DNA of 64,000 nt from Candidatus Zipacnadia bacterium (GCA_029820565.1 JALGUR010000012.1:17758-81757); one strand, 5' to 3'. Positions 1 through 9,572 are shown, counted from the stretch's first letter. Notes: generated from the sequence alone by a model not told the origin. Translations and numbers: made by a program.

Positions 1-1412
1 AAAACCGGAATCGGTACTCCCCAACTGCGCTGACGACTGATACACCAATCGGGACGGCTTTCCACCATCCCCGCGATGCGCCGCTGGCCCCAAGCTGGGA
101 TCCAATGAGCCTGGTCAATCTGTTCCAGTACTGCCGGACGCAGTTTATCAATGTCCATGAACCACTGCTTGGTGGCGCGGTATATCACCGGCAGATGGCA
201 CCGCCAACAGTAGGGATACTCGTGTTCAACCTTGCCCCGAGCCAGCAATGCGCCGACCTGGTCCAACAACTCCAGCACCTTTTCATTGGCTTGCTCACAG
301 ATTTGCCCCGCCAATTCGGGCCCAGCCTCCTCGGTGAACCTACCATAATCATCCAGCGGACTGATTATTTCCAAGTCGTACTCCAGGGCCACCTGATAGT
401 CTTCCAGGCCGTGGCCTGGAGCGGTGTGGACGGCGCCTGTGCCCTGGTCCAGTAGTACGTGCTCGGCCAGGACAATCGGCGAAGGGCGATTATAAAGCGG
501 ATGCCGGGCCACCAGCCCCACCAACTGCTCGCCCTGCCGCTGCTGGATCACCGCATATTCGTCAATGCCAACTGCCTGCATAGTCGGCGCGAGGAGCTCT
601 TTTGCCGCCACATAATACTTGCCCGCGGCACGCACCAGCACGTATTCGGCAGAGGCGGCCAGAGCCGTACCGGTATTGCCTGGTATTGTCCAGGGCGTAG
701 TAGTCCAGATGATAATGCAAGTCTCGGCGTCCTCAGGCAGTTCACTGAAATAGTCAGCGGCGTTCTGCAGGTCAAAAGCGACGTAGATGCTGTCGGAAGT
801 CTTGGTCTGATACTCAATTTCGTCCTCGGCCAGAGCCGTCTCACAGTGATAGCACCAGTAAACCGGCCGCAGGCTGCGGTAGACCAGACCCTCCAGCGCG
901 ATCTTACCGAAGGCCTCAATCTGGCGCGCCTGGTACTCTTTGTCCAAAGTCAGATACGGATTAGCCCAGTCACCTCGTACGCCCAGGCGCTGGAACTGCT
1001 CGCGCTGGACGTCCACATATTTAAGCGCCAACTCGTGGCACTTTGCCCGCCACTCCAGCACCGGTACCTCGTGCCGGTCTATCCCGTATTCAGCCTGCAC
1101 CGCTTGCTCGGTGGGCAGGCCCTGGGTGTCCCAGCCGGGCACATACGGACAATCATAGCCCCGCATTGTCTTATACTTAATGCTAATATCTTTAAGAATT
1201 TTGTTCAGCGCCTGGCCTAAGTGAATATTGCCATTAGCATAAGGCGGGCCATCGTGTAGCACCCACTTGGGCGCCCCAGCGCGGAACTGGCGCACTTTCT
1301 CATAGATATCAATCTGCTGCCACCACCGTAGTATCTGAGGCTCTCGCTCAGGCAGGTTGGCCCGCATGGGAAAATCAGTCTTCAGCAAATTCAAGGTTGG
1401 GCGATAATCCAT
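1..1412 (-). CDS. ileS: Isoleucyl-tRNA synthetase, N-terminal part (runs off the left edge)
   Basis: Minus strand from 1412 reads MDYRPTLNLLKTDFPMRANLPEREPQILRWWQQIDIYEKVRQFR, then LHDGPPYANGNIHLGQALNKIL (class I HIGH motif). Absent from the ORF track because it is open at the edge. Confidence 0.95.
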   Translation of the reverse strand, partial: MDYRPTLNLLKTDFPMRANLPEREPQILRWWQQIDIYEKVRQFRAGAPKWVLHDGPPYANGNIHLGQALNKILKDISIKYKTMRGYDCPYVPGWDTQGLPTEQAVQAEYGIDRHEVPVLEWRAKCHELALKYVDVQREQFQRLGVRGDWANPYLTLDKEYQARQIEAFGKIALEGLVYRSLRPVYWCYHCETALAEDEIEYQTKTSDSIYVAFDLQNAADYFSELPEDAETCIIIWTTTPWTIPGNTGTALAASAEYVLVRAAGKYYVAAKELLAPTMQAVGIDEYAVIQQRQGEQLVGLVARHPLYNRPSPIVLAEHVLLDQGTGAVHTAPGHGLEDYQVALEYDLEIISPLDDYGRFTEEAGPELAGQICEQANEKVLELLDQVGALLARGKVEHEYPYCWRCHLPVIYRATKQWFMDIDKLRPAVLEQIDQAHWIPAWGQRRIAGMVESRPDWCISRQRSWGVPIPV

Positions 1413-1633
1413 AGTAACTCCCGTCAAGTTTTGAATTAGTAGAATATTGTAGCAGCACAAGGGGCAACAAGTCAAGTGGGGTCACGGCCCGTGGGCCAGG
1501 TAGCCCCCTGCGGCCTATGTAGAATCTCTTGACCCGTCGCCTGGATCTATCTATGATACTGCTACCAGTTTAGAGAGCACCGTAGCCACCCAGCAAGGGG
1601 CAGCATCAGTTAAAGGGAGGGCTATGACCATTA

Positions 1634-2764
1634 ATGACACCCCGAGAAAGATTCTTACAAGCAATATTGTTTGGCCGACCGGATAAGGTGCCTCTACAGC
1701 CGGGCCACCCGCGTGAGTCCACACTAACAGCGTGGCACCAGCAGGGCCTACCCGAAGACGCAGACTATTATAAGTATCTGCTGGAAATCTTGGGAATTCA
1801 GCAGGAACTCGCCGGACCTAAAGTGGACTTGGGCGTTTCATTCCGCATGATTCCCGAATTTGAGGAGAAAGTCCTGGAGCACAAAGATGGCCACTATATC
1901 GTACAGGACTGGATGGGTGCTGTTACCGAGATTTCCGATGAGTATGACTATACGTATATTCGCAGTGCCAAAGATTTCGTAACGCGACGCTGGCACAAGT
2001 TTCCGGTGGAAAATCGCGCCGACTGGGAAGGAATGAAAGCCCGCTATGACCCGCAGAGCCCAGAGCGCTATCCGGGCGATTTCGCTCAGCGTTGTGAAGC
2101 CTTGCATAATCGGGACTATGAAGTCGGCGTTTGTTTTAACGGGCCTTTCTGGCAGTTGCGCGAATGGTTGGGATTTGAGAATTTATGTGTGATGATGATG
2201 GACGCCCCCGACTTCGTTGGCGAGATGATTGATTTCTGGATGGAGTTCGTCTCCCAGACAATGACACCTGTACTGGATGCTGTGGTAGTTGACTACGTAT
2301 TGATTGGCGAGGATATGGCCTTCAAAGCCCACAGCATGATTTCGCCCGATATGGTGCGCCGATTCCTCGTGCCTGCTTATCAGCAGTGGGGCCAGCAGAT
2401 CAAGCAGAGCGGCTGTCCCATCTATGCTATGGACTCTGATGGGTACGTGGGCGAGTTACTGCCCATTTGGGTTGAATGCGGCATGAACTACTCTTTTCCT
2501 ACTGAGGTGGCCGCGGGCAACGATATTGTCCAGTATCGCCGGCTATATGGGAAGAACATGGCATACTGGGGCGGCATTGATAAACGGGCCATTGCTCAGG
2601 GCGGCACGATTATGGAAAATGAGGTAATGCGGGTGGTGCCCCCACTACTGGAGGATGGCGGCTTCATCCCCGGCTGTGACCACGGCGTCCCCCCCGACAT
2701 CTCCTGGCCTGATTTCGTACAGTATTCGCGCCTCCTGGCTCAACTGCTGGGCTGGCTGGAGTAG
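1634..2764 (+). CDS. Uroporphyrinogen decarboxylase (URO-D) family protein, probably methyltransferase-like
   Basis: MTPRERFLQAILFGRPDKVPLQPG start and C-terminal GGFIPGCDHGVPPDISWPDFVQYSRLL are typical of the URO-D superfamily; no heme gene context. Confidence 0.85.
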   Translation: MTPRERFLQAILFGRPDKVPLQPGHPRESTLTAWHQQGLPEDADYYKYLLEILGIQQELAGPKVDLGVSFRMIPEFEEKVLEHKDGHYIVQDWMGAVTEISDEYDYTYIRSAKDFVTRRWHKFPVENRADWEGMKARYDPQSPERYPGDFAQRCEALHNRDYEVGVCFNGPFWQLREWLGFENLCVMMMDAPDFVGEMIDFWMEFVSQTMTPVLDAVVVDYVLIGEDMAFKAHSMISPDMVRRFLVPAYQQWGQQIKQSGCPIYAMDSDGYVGELLPIWVECGMNYSFPTEVAAGNDIVQYRRLYGKNMAYWGGIDKRAIAQGGTIMENEVMRVVPPLLEDGGFIPGCDHGVPPDISWPDFVQYSRLLAQLLGWLE

Positions 2765-2811
2765 CCAGTGTGGCAGTTGGAGAAGATCCCCAGCCACCAC
2801 CAGGCCCTTAC

Positions 2812-2939
2812 AGACCTATAAGTCCCAACAGCGCCACGAATCAGCGGCGTAAAGGAGCGTCCTATCTAACACGCGCGATTCTAGCCCGTGCGTCCCAGGT
2901 TACCCTTCGTCCGAACGTCTCGGCCACGAAGCGCAACGG
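2812..2939. repeat. 128-bp direct repeat copy 1 (stalk C-terminus plus downstream DNA)
   Basis: AGACCTATAAGTCCCAACAGCGCCACGAATCAGCGGCGTAAAGGAGCG... matches 5829..5956 with about 4 mismatches by eye. Confidence 0.9.
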
Positions 2940-4412
2940 CACTAACGCCTCCCCACCCATGACCAGTGGGGGTACGGGCAACCTTATTGACTTACCGTTC
3001 AGTATCCCTTGCTTCGAGCCGGGACACATTACAAGGGCGTGAGTGGCCGATGAAACCTCCACTTGCTGCGTCCCTCCGTACCAGATGACCTCAGCCCCCA
3101 GCAGCCGTCCGAGCTCGCAGGCTCCTACCAACAGCCGCCCGCTCGCGTTACTTATCTTCCCGCGAAAGTCTCTGTTCCCTACGATGACCGCTACCCCGGT
3201 CCGAAGGTTCGCTGACCCTCGGACCTGACTTTCAGCCCTTTTTTCCAGAATGGTAAACGTAAGCTTATTTGATTCGATGACTCCTGACCAAGAGGGAGAT
3301 TGCCATGGTATTGAACCATCAGCACGTATCCCTTCGTAAAGACACAGACCGAAACGAACCTGTACCGTATAGGTACCCGCTTTGTTTAGCAAGCGAAAAT
3401 GTTCCCTTAGGTCCAAAAGCGATACACTCCTTGTCCAATCAGGTCCGATGACCTCCGGCCGGCCATCGGGAGGACGAGGAGCATCCGTTGGGTACATAGG
3501 TGACAGGCGATCGCCAGCGGAATCCCTAACATAGATAGCGTAGCAAAACTTGTCTATCCTTTCCGTTCCTTGCTTGAATGGTTGATCTGTGATTAGTGTT
3601 GTGTCGCTTACATTTGTCATCTTGATAGTTACAGGGATGAGTTCACCACCCAGAAATGTCCGCTTCTCCATAACTAATTCAATGCGAATCGCTTTCTCTG
3701 GGGCCTCTGGTAACTTTCCCAGCTGGGGAAGAGCCGCCCCAGCCGCTTGTATCACTATCGTGATGGGCTCAGTCGCTAACTCGAAACGGGAGGTAGCCAA
3801 CCGGGGCTGTGCCCAGGTTTTATAGCCCCAGCCTTCCTCCTCCGGCCTAATAATGACGGATCCCTGATCGTACATCCGAAGGGAGGCCACCGGAACTAGG
3901 GTATAAGTTCCTGCAGGCAAGGGGTGGTAGCGTTCGATTGCGTCGTCCAGAGTTTCGCCGAGTTCCTCGTCTGGTTTCAGCTCTGCTACGGGCACAACGT
4001 GCACCCGTTCTCCATCTACACCCATGTAGACCCCCGGATCGTTAGGCTCTGGAACCGGGCCCACGGGCAGCATCAGGTAGCCTTCTGCATTGGTAAGCCG
4101 GACACCGCATGAGAACGTCAAATAGGCGGTTTCCGTACCCTGATTGCGCAGGGTAAAGGTGAGCGGGATCGCCTGGTTGGGCCGAAGCTGTAGTGACCTG
4201 GGGGCGCTGACCGTCAGATACAAATCCTTGTAATTATCCGGGGCCCCCTCCCAGTCATCAGGAATGCCACCGGTTCTGCCCGCTGGCTCCGCAGTGACAG
4301 TGGTGGCCTGGCTGCTCGATTCAGCAGCAGTGCCTCGTTGGTAGACGGCCGTTGGCAGCCATCCTCCTGCCCCTATCAGTAAGACCAAGCTGATGACCCA
4401 CTTTGCCCTCAT
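2862..4412 (-). CDS. Secreted protein with Ig-like regions and C-terminal copper-amine-oxidase-like stalk domain
   Basis: N-terminal signal peptide; C-terminus ALVPLRFVAETFGRRVTWDARARIARVR matches the PF07833-type stalk motif. Confidence 0.75.
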   Translation of the reverse strand: MRAKWVISLVLLIGAGGWLPTAVYQRGTAAESSSQATTVTAEPAGRTGGIPDDWEGAPDNYKDLYLTVSAPRSLQLRPNQAIPLTFTLRNQGTETAYLTFSCGVRLTNAEGYLMLPVGPVPEPNDPGVYMGVDGERVHVVPVAELKPDEELGETLDDAIERYHPLPAGTYTLVPVASLRMYDQGSVIIRPEEEGWGYKTWAQPRLATSRFELATEPITIVIQAAGAALPQLGKLPEAPEKAIRIELVMEKRTFLGGELIPVTIKMTNVSDTTLITDQPFKQGTERIDKFCYAIYVRDSAGDRLSPMYPTDAPRPPDGRPEVIGPDWTRSVSLLDLREHFRLLNKAGTYTVQVRFGLCLYEGIRADGSIPWQSPSWSGVIESNKLTFTILEKRAESQVRGSANLRTGVAVIVGNRDFRGKISNASGRLLVGACELGRLLGAEVIWYGGTQQVEVSSATHALVMCPGSKQGILNGKSIRLPVPPLVMGGEALVPLRFVAETFGRRVTWDARARIARVR

Positions 4413-4428
4413 GTTCTTTGCTCCTCTC

Positions 4429-5697
4429 CTAGTTGTTGTGAATCAGTATCTTAGCGCGGCAATCATCACAAAAATGCCCGTCCCGCTGCCAATTGGGTGA
4501 CAGGTAATACATTACACACGTCTCGTCCTCGCAGTGACCGTCATGCTGCGGGTAAGTTATCCCCACCGCATGCCCCATCTCATGGGTGATAGTGTGTCGC
4601 ACTACTTCTGCTTTAGTATACTCGTCATCTCCGGGTACTGGCACCTCATTGTCCATGGGAAGTTCAACCAGCCCGTCATTGTCTATGTCCATGGGACTGA
4701 GGTCGTGATTCCATTCCCAGGGAGCATCTTTTACAGGATAGTCTCCGTCGAAGTCGTTATCACCGTCATCGGTAGGAGGTGACGTTGCCCCGTCCTTTTC
4801 GTTGGCGTCAAGTACGCCGTTGTCATCGGTATCTTCAACTTTCTCAGGGTTGACAGGATCGAGTACACCGTTCGGGTCACCATTCCACTCTCCTACCGCA
4901 GTCCAGGTGTTTTCGTCGGAATGGGGCTTGTCATCAAAGTAGTAATTTGTGGCTAGCTTGTTGACCTGCGGCGAACCGTAATTATTGGCAGTACCTATGG
5001 TGCTTGATCCCTTGGTGCTCCAAGTCCACCTCCGACGGCCATCGGGTCTCGGGTCACCATAACGCTCTATATGCCCCCCAACATTCTCTAATGTCACTAC
5101 CAGGACGTCAATGTTGTTGTCGTCCGTCCCCACCGTCCCGACGAAGTCGTGCACGTTAATCTGTGCCTCACCGAAGGCTTCACCATAGGCGAAGTCTGGG
5201 AAATCACCCCCCAATCCACTCCCTTGCACAAACAGATCCTTCTCGTTAGGATTAAGCCTCTCACTGGCGTCGGATATCAAATCGTCGTTGTTTATGTCCA
5301 CACCCCGATACTCCTCGTAACGGGTCAGCCCGTCCCCGTTATGTTGGTTGTCGAGGCTGGTGTCATTGTCATCACCCTCGTTGCCCGTATTGTACGTCCA
5401 GGCATCCGCAATATGGTTGTCGTCATCATCGCGCGGGATGTCGACGCGCTCTACCTCGCTACCCACCAGATGGGCGGTCTTCGTAGTGCCTGCTACCGTG
5501 CCCTGTGCCTCTATCTCGCCATAGGCGCCATAGTCGTAAGAGTTAACCCACACTCTGGCTGAGTTGACTTCCATAAATTCGCCTTCTTCATCAACTGTAT
5601 AAGCATCTTCGTTATAAGGGCCAGCGATTAGGAAGCCATCCTGGGGGTTTTTAAACTGCAGGTCCCGATCGGTCGTCAACTCGCTTCCGGCATTCAT
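4429..5697 (-). CDS. Metzincin-like zinc metalloprotease with Asp-rich Ca-binding repeats; 5'-truncated paralogue of 6766..8319
   Basis: C-terminus HEMGHAVGITYPQHDGHCEDETCVM-x13-CDDC; repeats such as DTDDNGVLDANEKDG and DIDNDGLVELP; no signal peptide. In-frame homology to the paralogue (TFSLSGVSSEPGYCMNAG) continues upstream of the called ATG to an in-frame stop at 5746-5748. Confidence 0.7.
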   Translation of the reverse strand: MNAGSELTTDRDLQFKNPQDGFLIAGPYNEDAYTVDEEGEFMEVNSARVWVNSYDYGAYGEIEAQGTVAGTTKTAHLVGSEVERVDIPRDDDDNHIADAWTYNTGNEGDDNDTSLDNQHNGDGLTRYEEYRGVDINNDDLISDASERLNPNEKDLFVQGSGLGGDFPDFAYGEAFGEAQINVHDFVGTVGTDDNNIDVLVVTLENVGGHIERYGDPRPDGRRRWTWSTKGSSTIGTANNYGSPQVNKLATNYYFDDKPHSDENTWTAVGEWNGDPNGVLDPVNPEKVEDTDDNGVLDANEKDGATSPPTDDGDNDFDGDYPVKDAPWEWNHDLSPMDIDNDGLVELPMDNEVPVPGDDEYTKAEVVRHTITHEMGHAVGITYPQHDGHCEDETCVMYYLSPNWQRDGHFCDDCRAKILIHNN

Positions 5698-5828
5698 ACA
5701 ATAGCCCGGCTCGGACGAGACGCCCGACAGACTAAATGTCCGCCGCTATGACGAACGCCGCTTGCAGGAGGTCAAAAACGACATTCAGCACGAACTGAAG
5801 AAATTCCCCGCCTCGCAGCAACCCGCCT

Positions 5829-5956
5829 AGACCTATAAGTCCCAACAGCGCCACGAATCAGCGGCGTAAAGGAGCGTCCTATCTAACGCGCGCGATTCTA
5901 GCCCGCGCGTCCCAGGTTACCCTTCGGCCGAACGTCTCGGCGACGAAGCGCAACGG
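5829..5956. repeat. 128-bp direct repeat copy 2 (stalk C-terminus plus downstream DNA)
   Basis: See copy 1; same orientation, about 3.0 kb away. Confidence 0.9.
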
Positions 5957-6736
5957 GACCAGGAGCTCGCCCTTGACCATGACGGGAGCGACGGGCAGAG
6001 CGATTGTTGCCCCATCCAGCACTGCTTGCCGCGAACCGGCGGAAAGCACAAGCCGGCGTTCGTCCGAAGAGATCTCCAACTGCTTGTTGGATTTGGGAGT
6101 CACTATCACTCCTAGCCGCTGGGCAAGCTTGCGAGCCGACACCAGCAGTGTGTTGCTGCCCGTCGTTACCGAGCCCCGGACATAGTGGTCCCTGGCCACT
6201 ACCATGGGCCCCGCAGTAAGCATGCCCGCCTGCCCCAACTTGCGTCGGGCCTCTTCCGCTATGAGCATCATTACATCGGCGTCGGGGTTTTGCTCTAAGC
6301 GCCTTTCTGCCCATTTGAGAACAGCATCCCAGTCCCGCTTGGCTCGGTAGCAGTTGGCAAGGCCGCTCGCTGGGTTTAAGCCTTCAAGACGGTACTCCGG
6401 GAAACTTGCCTCGAAGTCGGGCCGATAGTCAAACACAGCTTTGTAGATGGCAATCGCTTTATCGGTCTGACCGGTCCATCGGTAGGCCAGACCCAGCAGT
6501 AGATTAATCTCGGCCCGCTCGGCGGGAGCGTCTGTTCGCCGCAGTGCCTCCTCCAGATTGACTACAGCACTTGGAATATCTCTCTGTCCAAAAGCGTCCA
6601 GGCCGGCGGTGAAGGCGGGGTCCCTTTCTTCAGCCGCCACCAGAACGATGTACGCACCGGCTGCTGTCATGACGCATATCGCGAGTATACACCAGTCACG
6701 CCAGGAAAAACCTCGGAAACCTTTCATTGAAGCCAA
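5879..6736 (-). CDS. Membrane-anchored TPR protein with C-terminal copper-amine-oxidase-like stalk domain
   Basis: N-terminal TM segment, TPR-like repeats, C-terminal LLVPLRFVAETFGRRVTWDARARIARVR identical over the last 26 aa to the 2862..4412 product. Confidence 0.75.
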   Translation of the reverse strand: MASMKGFRGFSWRDWCILAICVMTAAGAYIVLVAAEERDPAFTAGLDAFGQRDIPSAVVNLEEALRRTDAPAERAEINLLLGLAYRWTGQTDKAIAIYKAVFDYRPDFEASFPEYRLEGLNPASGLANCYRAKRDWDAVLKWAERRLEQNPDADVMMLIAEEARRKLGQAGMLTAGPMVVARDHYVRGSVTTGSNTLLVSARKLAQRLGVIVTPKSNKQLEISSDERRLVLSAGSRQAVLDGATIALPVAPVMVKGELLVPLRFVAETFGRRVTWDARARIARVR

Positions 6737-6765
6737 CCTCCTCTTAAGAATAGCACAAGTGTGGA

Positions 6766-8319
6766 CTAGTGCACCTTGAACGAATGGAGACAGTCCTCCA
6801 GCTCATCACCACAGTACGTGTGAGCTATCTGCTCCGGGTCGTCGTACGGATCCTGGTTCGCCGGCCCCCACCTATGCATGACACAGTCCGCCGCGGCGCC
6901 AGCCTCATGGTGAGCAAGGTTGACGTCGTGTCCACACTCATGGCCAATGACCCATTTCTTCACATCGATATCCTGTGGGTCCCATGTAGTCCAGTTATCA
7001 GTGGGCGCGTAGTACTCTCTGATCTTCTCAGTATAGATCTTGACCCAATCGCAAACGTTCGGGGTACCTACCTGCTCTGCCAGGCCGAAATAATCCTCGT
7101 GATAACCTCCATCATACATCCGTATCCCTTTCTGATTAGTATGTCCGCCCGGGCTGCCCCCACTCCCATTGAAGTTGACCACCCGGCTGCCGCTGTATTC
7201 CGAGCCATCGCTTGCCAGCATGTGAATAGTCAACCCGGTGGCATCAAAGTCCTCGTTGCCCAGGCCGTCTTCGTCGCACAGGAAGACGTCCTTGGTCGTG
7301 ATGGGATCGTTGCGCACCAGCGTACCGTCGACCACAAAGCCGCGATATTCTTCGTAGCGAGTGAAGCCATCACCAGCAGTACCGTCACCTGCCGGGCTCG
7401 TTTCATTGTCGTCCGAGGCGTTGCCCGTCTCCGCGCCGAATTCCGTCCACCCGTCCGCAATGTAGTTATCATTGTCATCGCGCGGTATGTCCACGACTGT
7501 GTCTGTGCTGCCGGGCACATGAGCCCATTTGGTGACCTCTTCTATTGTTGTCCTGGCTTGTATGGTGCCATAGCTGCCTTGGTCGTAGCTATTTACCTTG
7601 ACAGTGGCGCTATTCTCTTCGCTCTTGGTCGTTCCCCAATAGAGGGAACCGATAGAAGTGACGTCAAAGTCGGGATTCTCGCCGGCGAGTATCTGGAGAT
7701 CGTTAGTATACGCGTCACCGGCATTCATGCAGTAGCCCTTCTCGTTCGAGGAGTCGAGCTCAAAGGTGATATAGCCCGCCACACCGGTGGGTAGTATCGT
7801 GGCGGTGATACTTGTCTGGTTATTGTGCGTCGGATGCCAATCGGCAGCGCACTTGGCAATCTCTATGTCCCAGGCGGTCACATAGATGGTGTCCGTCACC
7901 GGATCGTCGTCCCGGGTGCCACCGCCCGGCGGGTCCTTCTCAGCGGGCAGGTCGTCAACCGTAACTTTTATCCAAATATCGTTCGCTTGAGCCGAAGGCG
8001 TATCCGGTGCTTGCCACACCACATCGCTTCCCGTATTACCATTGGGGAAAGTCCCGCGCGATGCTGACCAGGTGATGTTGTCTTCAGGGATAGTATCGGG
8101 ATACTGGTTTCCGTCCAGTGTGTCCATATCCATGGATGCGCAGCGGGCGTCTACCTGCGTCCCTACATATATCTTAGCCCCCTCGTCGGGTGTGTAGAGA
8201 TCTACGAAAATGGCGGGGTTTGGGCTCCAATCGGCCGCCTCAGCCCCCGGCAGACTGAGCCCGGCCAGGAGGATTAATCCTGTGGATACTACCAATCCAA
8301 ACCGTCCTGCACTCTTCAT
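6766..8319 (-). CDS. Secreted metzincin-like metalloprotease (full-length paralogue)
   Basis: Signal peptide; HECGHDVNLAHHEAGAAADCVM near the C-terminus; RDDNDNYIADGW/GDGFTRYEEYRG calcium-binding-like repeats shared with 4429..5697. Confidence 0.7.
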   Translation of the reverse strand: MKSAGRFGLVVSTGLILLAGLSLPGAEAADWSPNPAIFVDLYTPDEGAKIYVGTQVDARCASMDMDTLDGNQYPDTIPEDNITWSASRGTFPNGNTGSDVVWQAPDTPSAQANDIWIKVTVDDLPAEKDPPGGGTRDDDPVTDTIYVTAWDIEIAKCAADWHPTHNNQTSITATILPTGVAGYITFELDSSNEKGYCMNAGDAYTNDLQILAGENPDFDVTSIGSLYWGTTKSEENSATVKVNSYDQGSYGTIQARTTIEEVTKWAHVPGSTDTVVDIPRDDNDNYIADGWTEFGAETGNASDDNETSPAGDGTAGDGFTRYEEYRGFVVDGTLVRNDPITTKDVFLCDEDGLGNEDFDATGLTIHMLASDGSEYSGSRVVNFNGSGGSPGGHTNQKGIRMYDGGYHEDYFGLAEQVGTPNVCDWVKIYTEKIREYYAPTDNWTTWDPQDIDVKKWVIGHECGHDVNLAHHEAGAAADCVMHRWGPANQDPYDDPEQIAHTYCGDELEDCLHSFKVH

Positions 8320-8474
8320 TGTCCTGCCCCGTCATTGCGACTCACTATGCTGGCAGGCTACTCACAAACCAGAGGTGTACTCCTTGCGGTACTTGGTATT
8401 GGTGTCTTAATAGACGCCTGAGGGTGGTTAGAGGTTCCGTTTCTGCCCACGGTTTTGATGGCCGCGCGGCGATG

Positions 8475-9044
8475 TCACCGCCGGCGGCCGCGGGTGAAGA
8501 CCAGCACCCCTAACAGCATTATCAGCCCGATCAGCAGCAGCACATTGGGCACGGTGGCTCCCGGCACAGCGCCCTGGATGGTTGCGTACCAGATTATGCC
8601 CGCGCCGATGGCGCAGCAGGCCAGCAAGGCGGTGACCCAGATAAACAGCCACTGGAAAGCCGAGGCCGCCGCCTCTACGTCAAAGGCACCGGCCTCTCGC
8701 CGACGGCGGATGTCCACTCCATCCTCCAAGCGGCTCTCGTAGTGGTCGGCCAACTCGCCCAGGATTATGTCCAGTTCTCCCTCCAACTCGCCCTGGCGAA
8801 CCATACTGATGAAGAACGGGGAAAAGGTCTGGGGATAGCGGCTGAAGGCAACCGCTAAAGTCACGCCCATCTCCACTGCCTCGCGCACTGAATCAATTAT
8901 CTCACGTAAAAACGCGTTATTGCCCTGTTCGCGCAGCGCGGTGAAGATGTCCAGGATATTGACCTGGGCGTGCATCAGGGTGGCGAATTGCCGACAGAAG
9001 GCGGCTAACTCCGCGTTAGTGATTTCTCCTTGATTTTCAGCCAT
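8475..9044 (-). CDS. Single type II secretion F (GspF/PilC)-like domain membrane protein
   Basis: FCRQFATLMHAQVNILDIFTAL ... GVTLAVAFSRYPQTFSPFFISMVRQGELEGELDIILGELADHYE is the T2SSF pattern; C-terminal TM helices. Confidence 0.75.
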   Translation of the reverse strand: MAENQGEITNAELAAFCRQFATLMHAQVNILDIFTALREQGNNAFLREIIDSVREAVEMGVTLAVAFSRYPQTFSPFFISMVRQGELEGELDIILGELADHYESRLEDGVDIRRRREAGAFDVEAAASAFQWLFIWVTALLACCAIGAGIIWYATIQGAVPGATVPNVLLLIGLIMLLGVLVFTRGRRR

Positions 9045-9083
9045 CTGCTGACTTGCCTCCGGTGGTGTTGCCGCTAACTTCGG

Positions 9084-9572
9084 CTAAATATATTCGTTTC
9101 TGATTTTGGCCAGTAGTTGACGGGCCTGGTGGTGACGGGGACGAGCTGCCAATTCTAATTCCAACTGAGCCATTGCCGCCAGCAACTGGCCGCGGCGCAG
9201 TTTAACCAGAGCCATATTGTAGTGGGCATCGGGGTGGTCAGGGGCGATACTCATTACTTCGTCCAGCGCTTCTTCGGCCGGTGTTAGGTGCCCCAGCGCA
9301 GTATGCGCGGCCGCCGAGTTCAGCCACGCCTTGGCGTTGTTTGGATCAAGAGCGATAGCCTGTTTGAACTGCTCAATAGCCTTGCTATACTGCTCGAGAT
9401 GGTAATAGGCCGTGCCCAGATTCAGGCGAGCGACCAGGCTACTGGACTCCTCTGCCAGTACTTCAGAGAGCAGAACCACTGCCGTCTGATAATCGCCGCG
9501 GGCCACCGCCTTGGTGCCGGCCCGTAGCCTCGCTTTCGCCGATCGCGGTTTTCGCCTGGCAAAAAGGCCCAT
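9084..9572 (-). CDS. TPR repeat protein
   Basis: Repeats such as NLGTAYYHLEQYSKAIEQFKQAIALDPNNAKAWLNSAAAHTALG. Confidence 0.85.
   Translation of the reverse strand: MGLFARRKPRSAKARLRAGTKAVARGDYQTAVVLLSEVLAEESSSLVARLNLGTAYYHLEQYSKAIEQFKQAIALDPNNAKAWLNSAAAHTALGHLTPAEEALDEVMSIAPDHPDAHYNMALVKLRRGQLLAAMAQLELELAARPRHHQARQLLAKIRNEYI

Noticed and set aside
459-1220. 253-aa plus-strand ORF
   Set aside because: Antisense to ileS, which has clear IleRS motifs on the minus strand.
1634-2764. Heme biosynthesis hemE
   Set aside because: URO-D superfamily but with no other hem genes nearby and sequence closer to the methyltransferase-like branch, so no gene symbol assigned.
6769-7794. 341-aa plus-strand ORF
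   Set aside because: Antisense to the metalloprotease paralogue (6766..8319), which has a signal peptide, Asp-rich repeats and a zinc motif; the antisense translation shows no family features.
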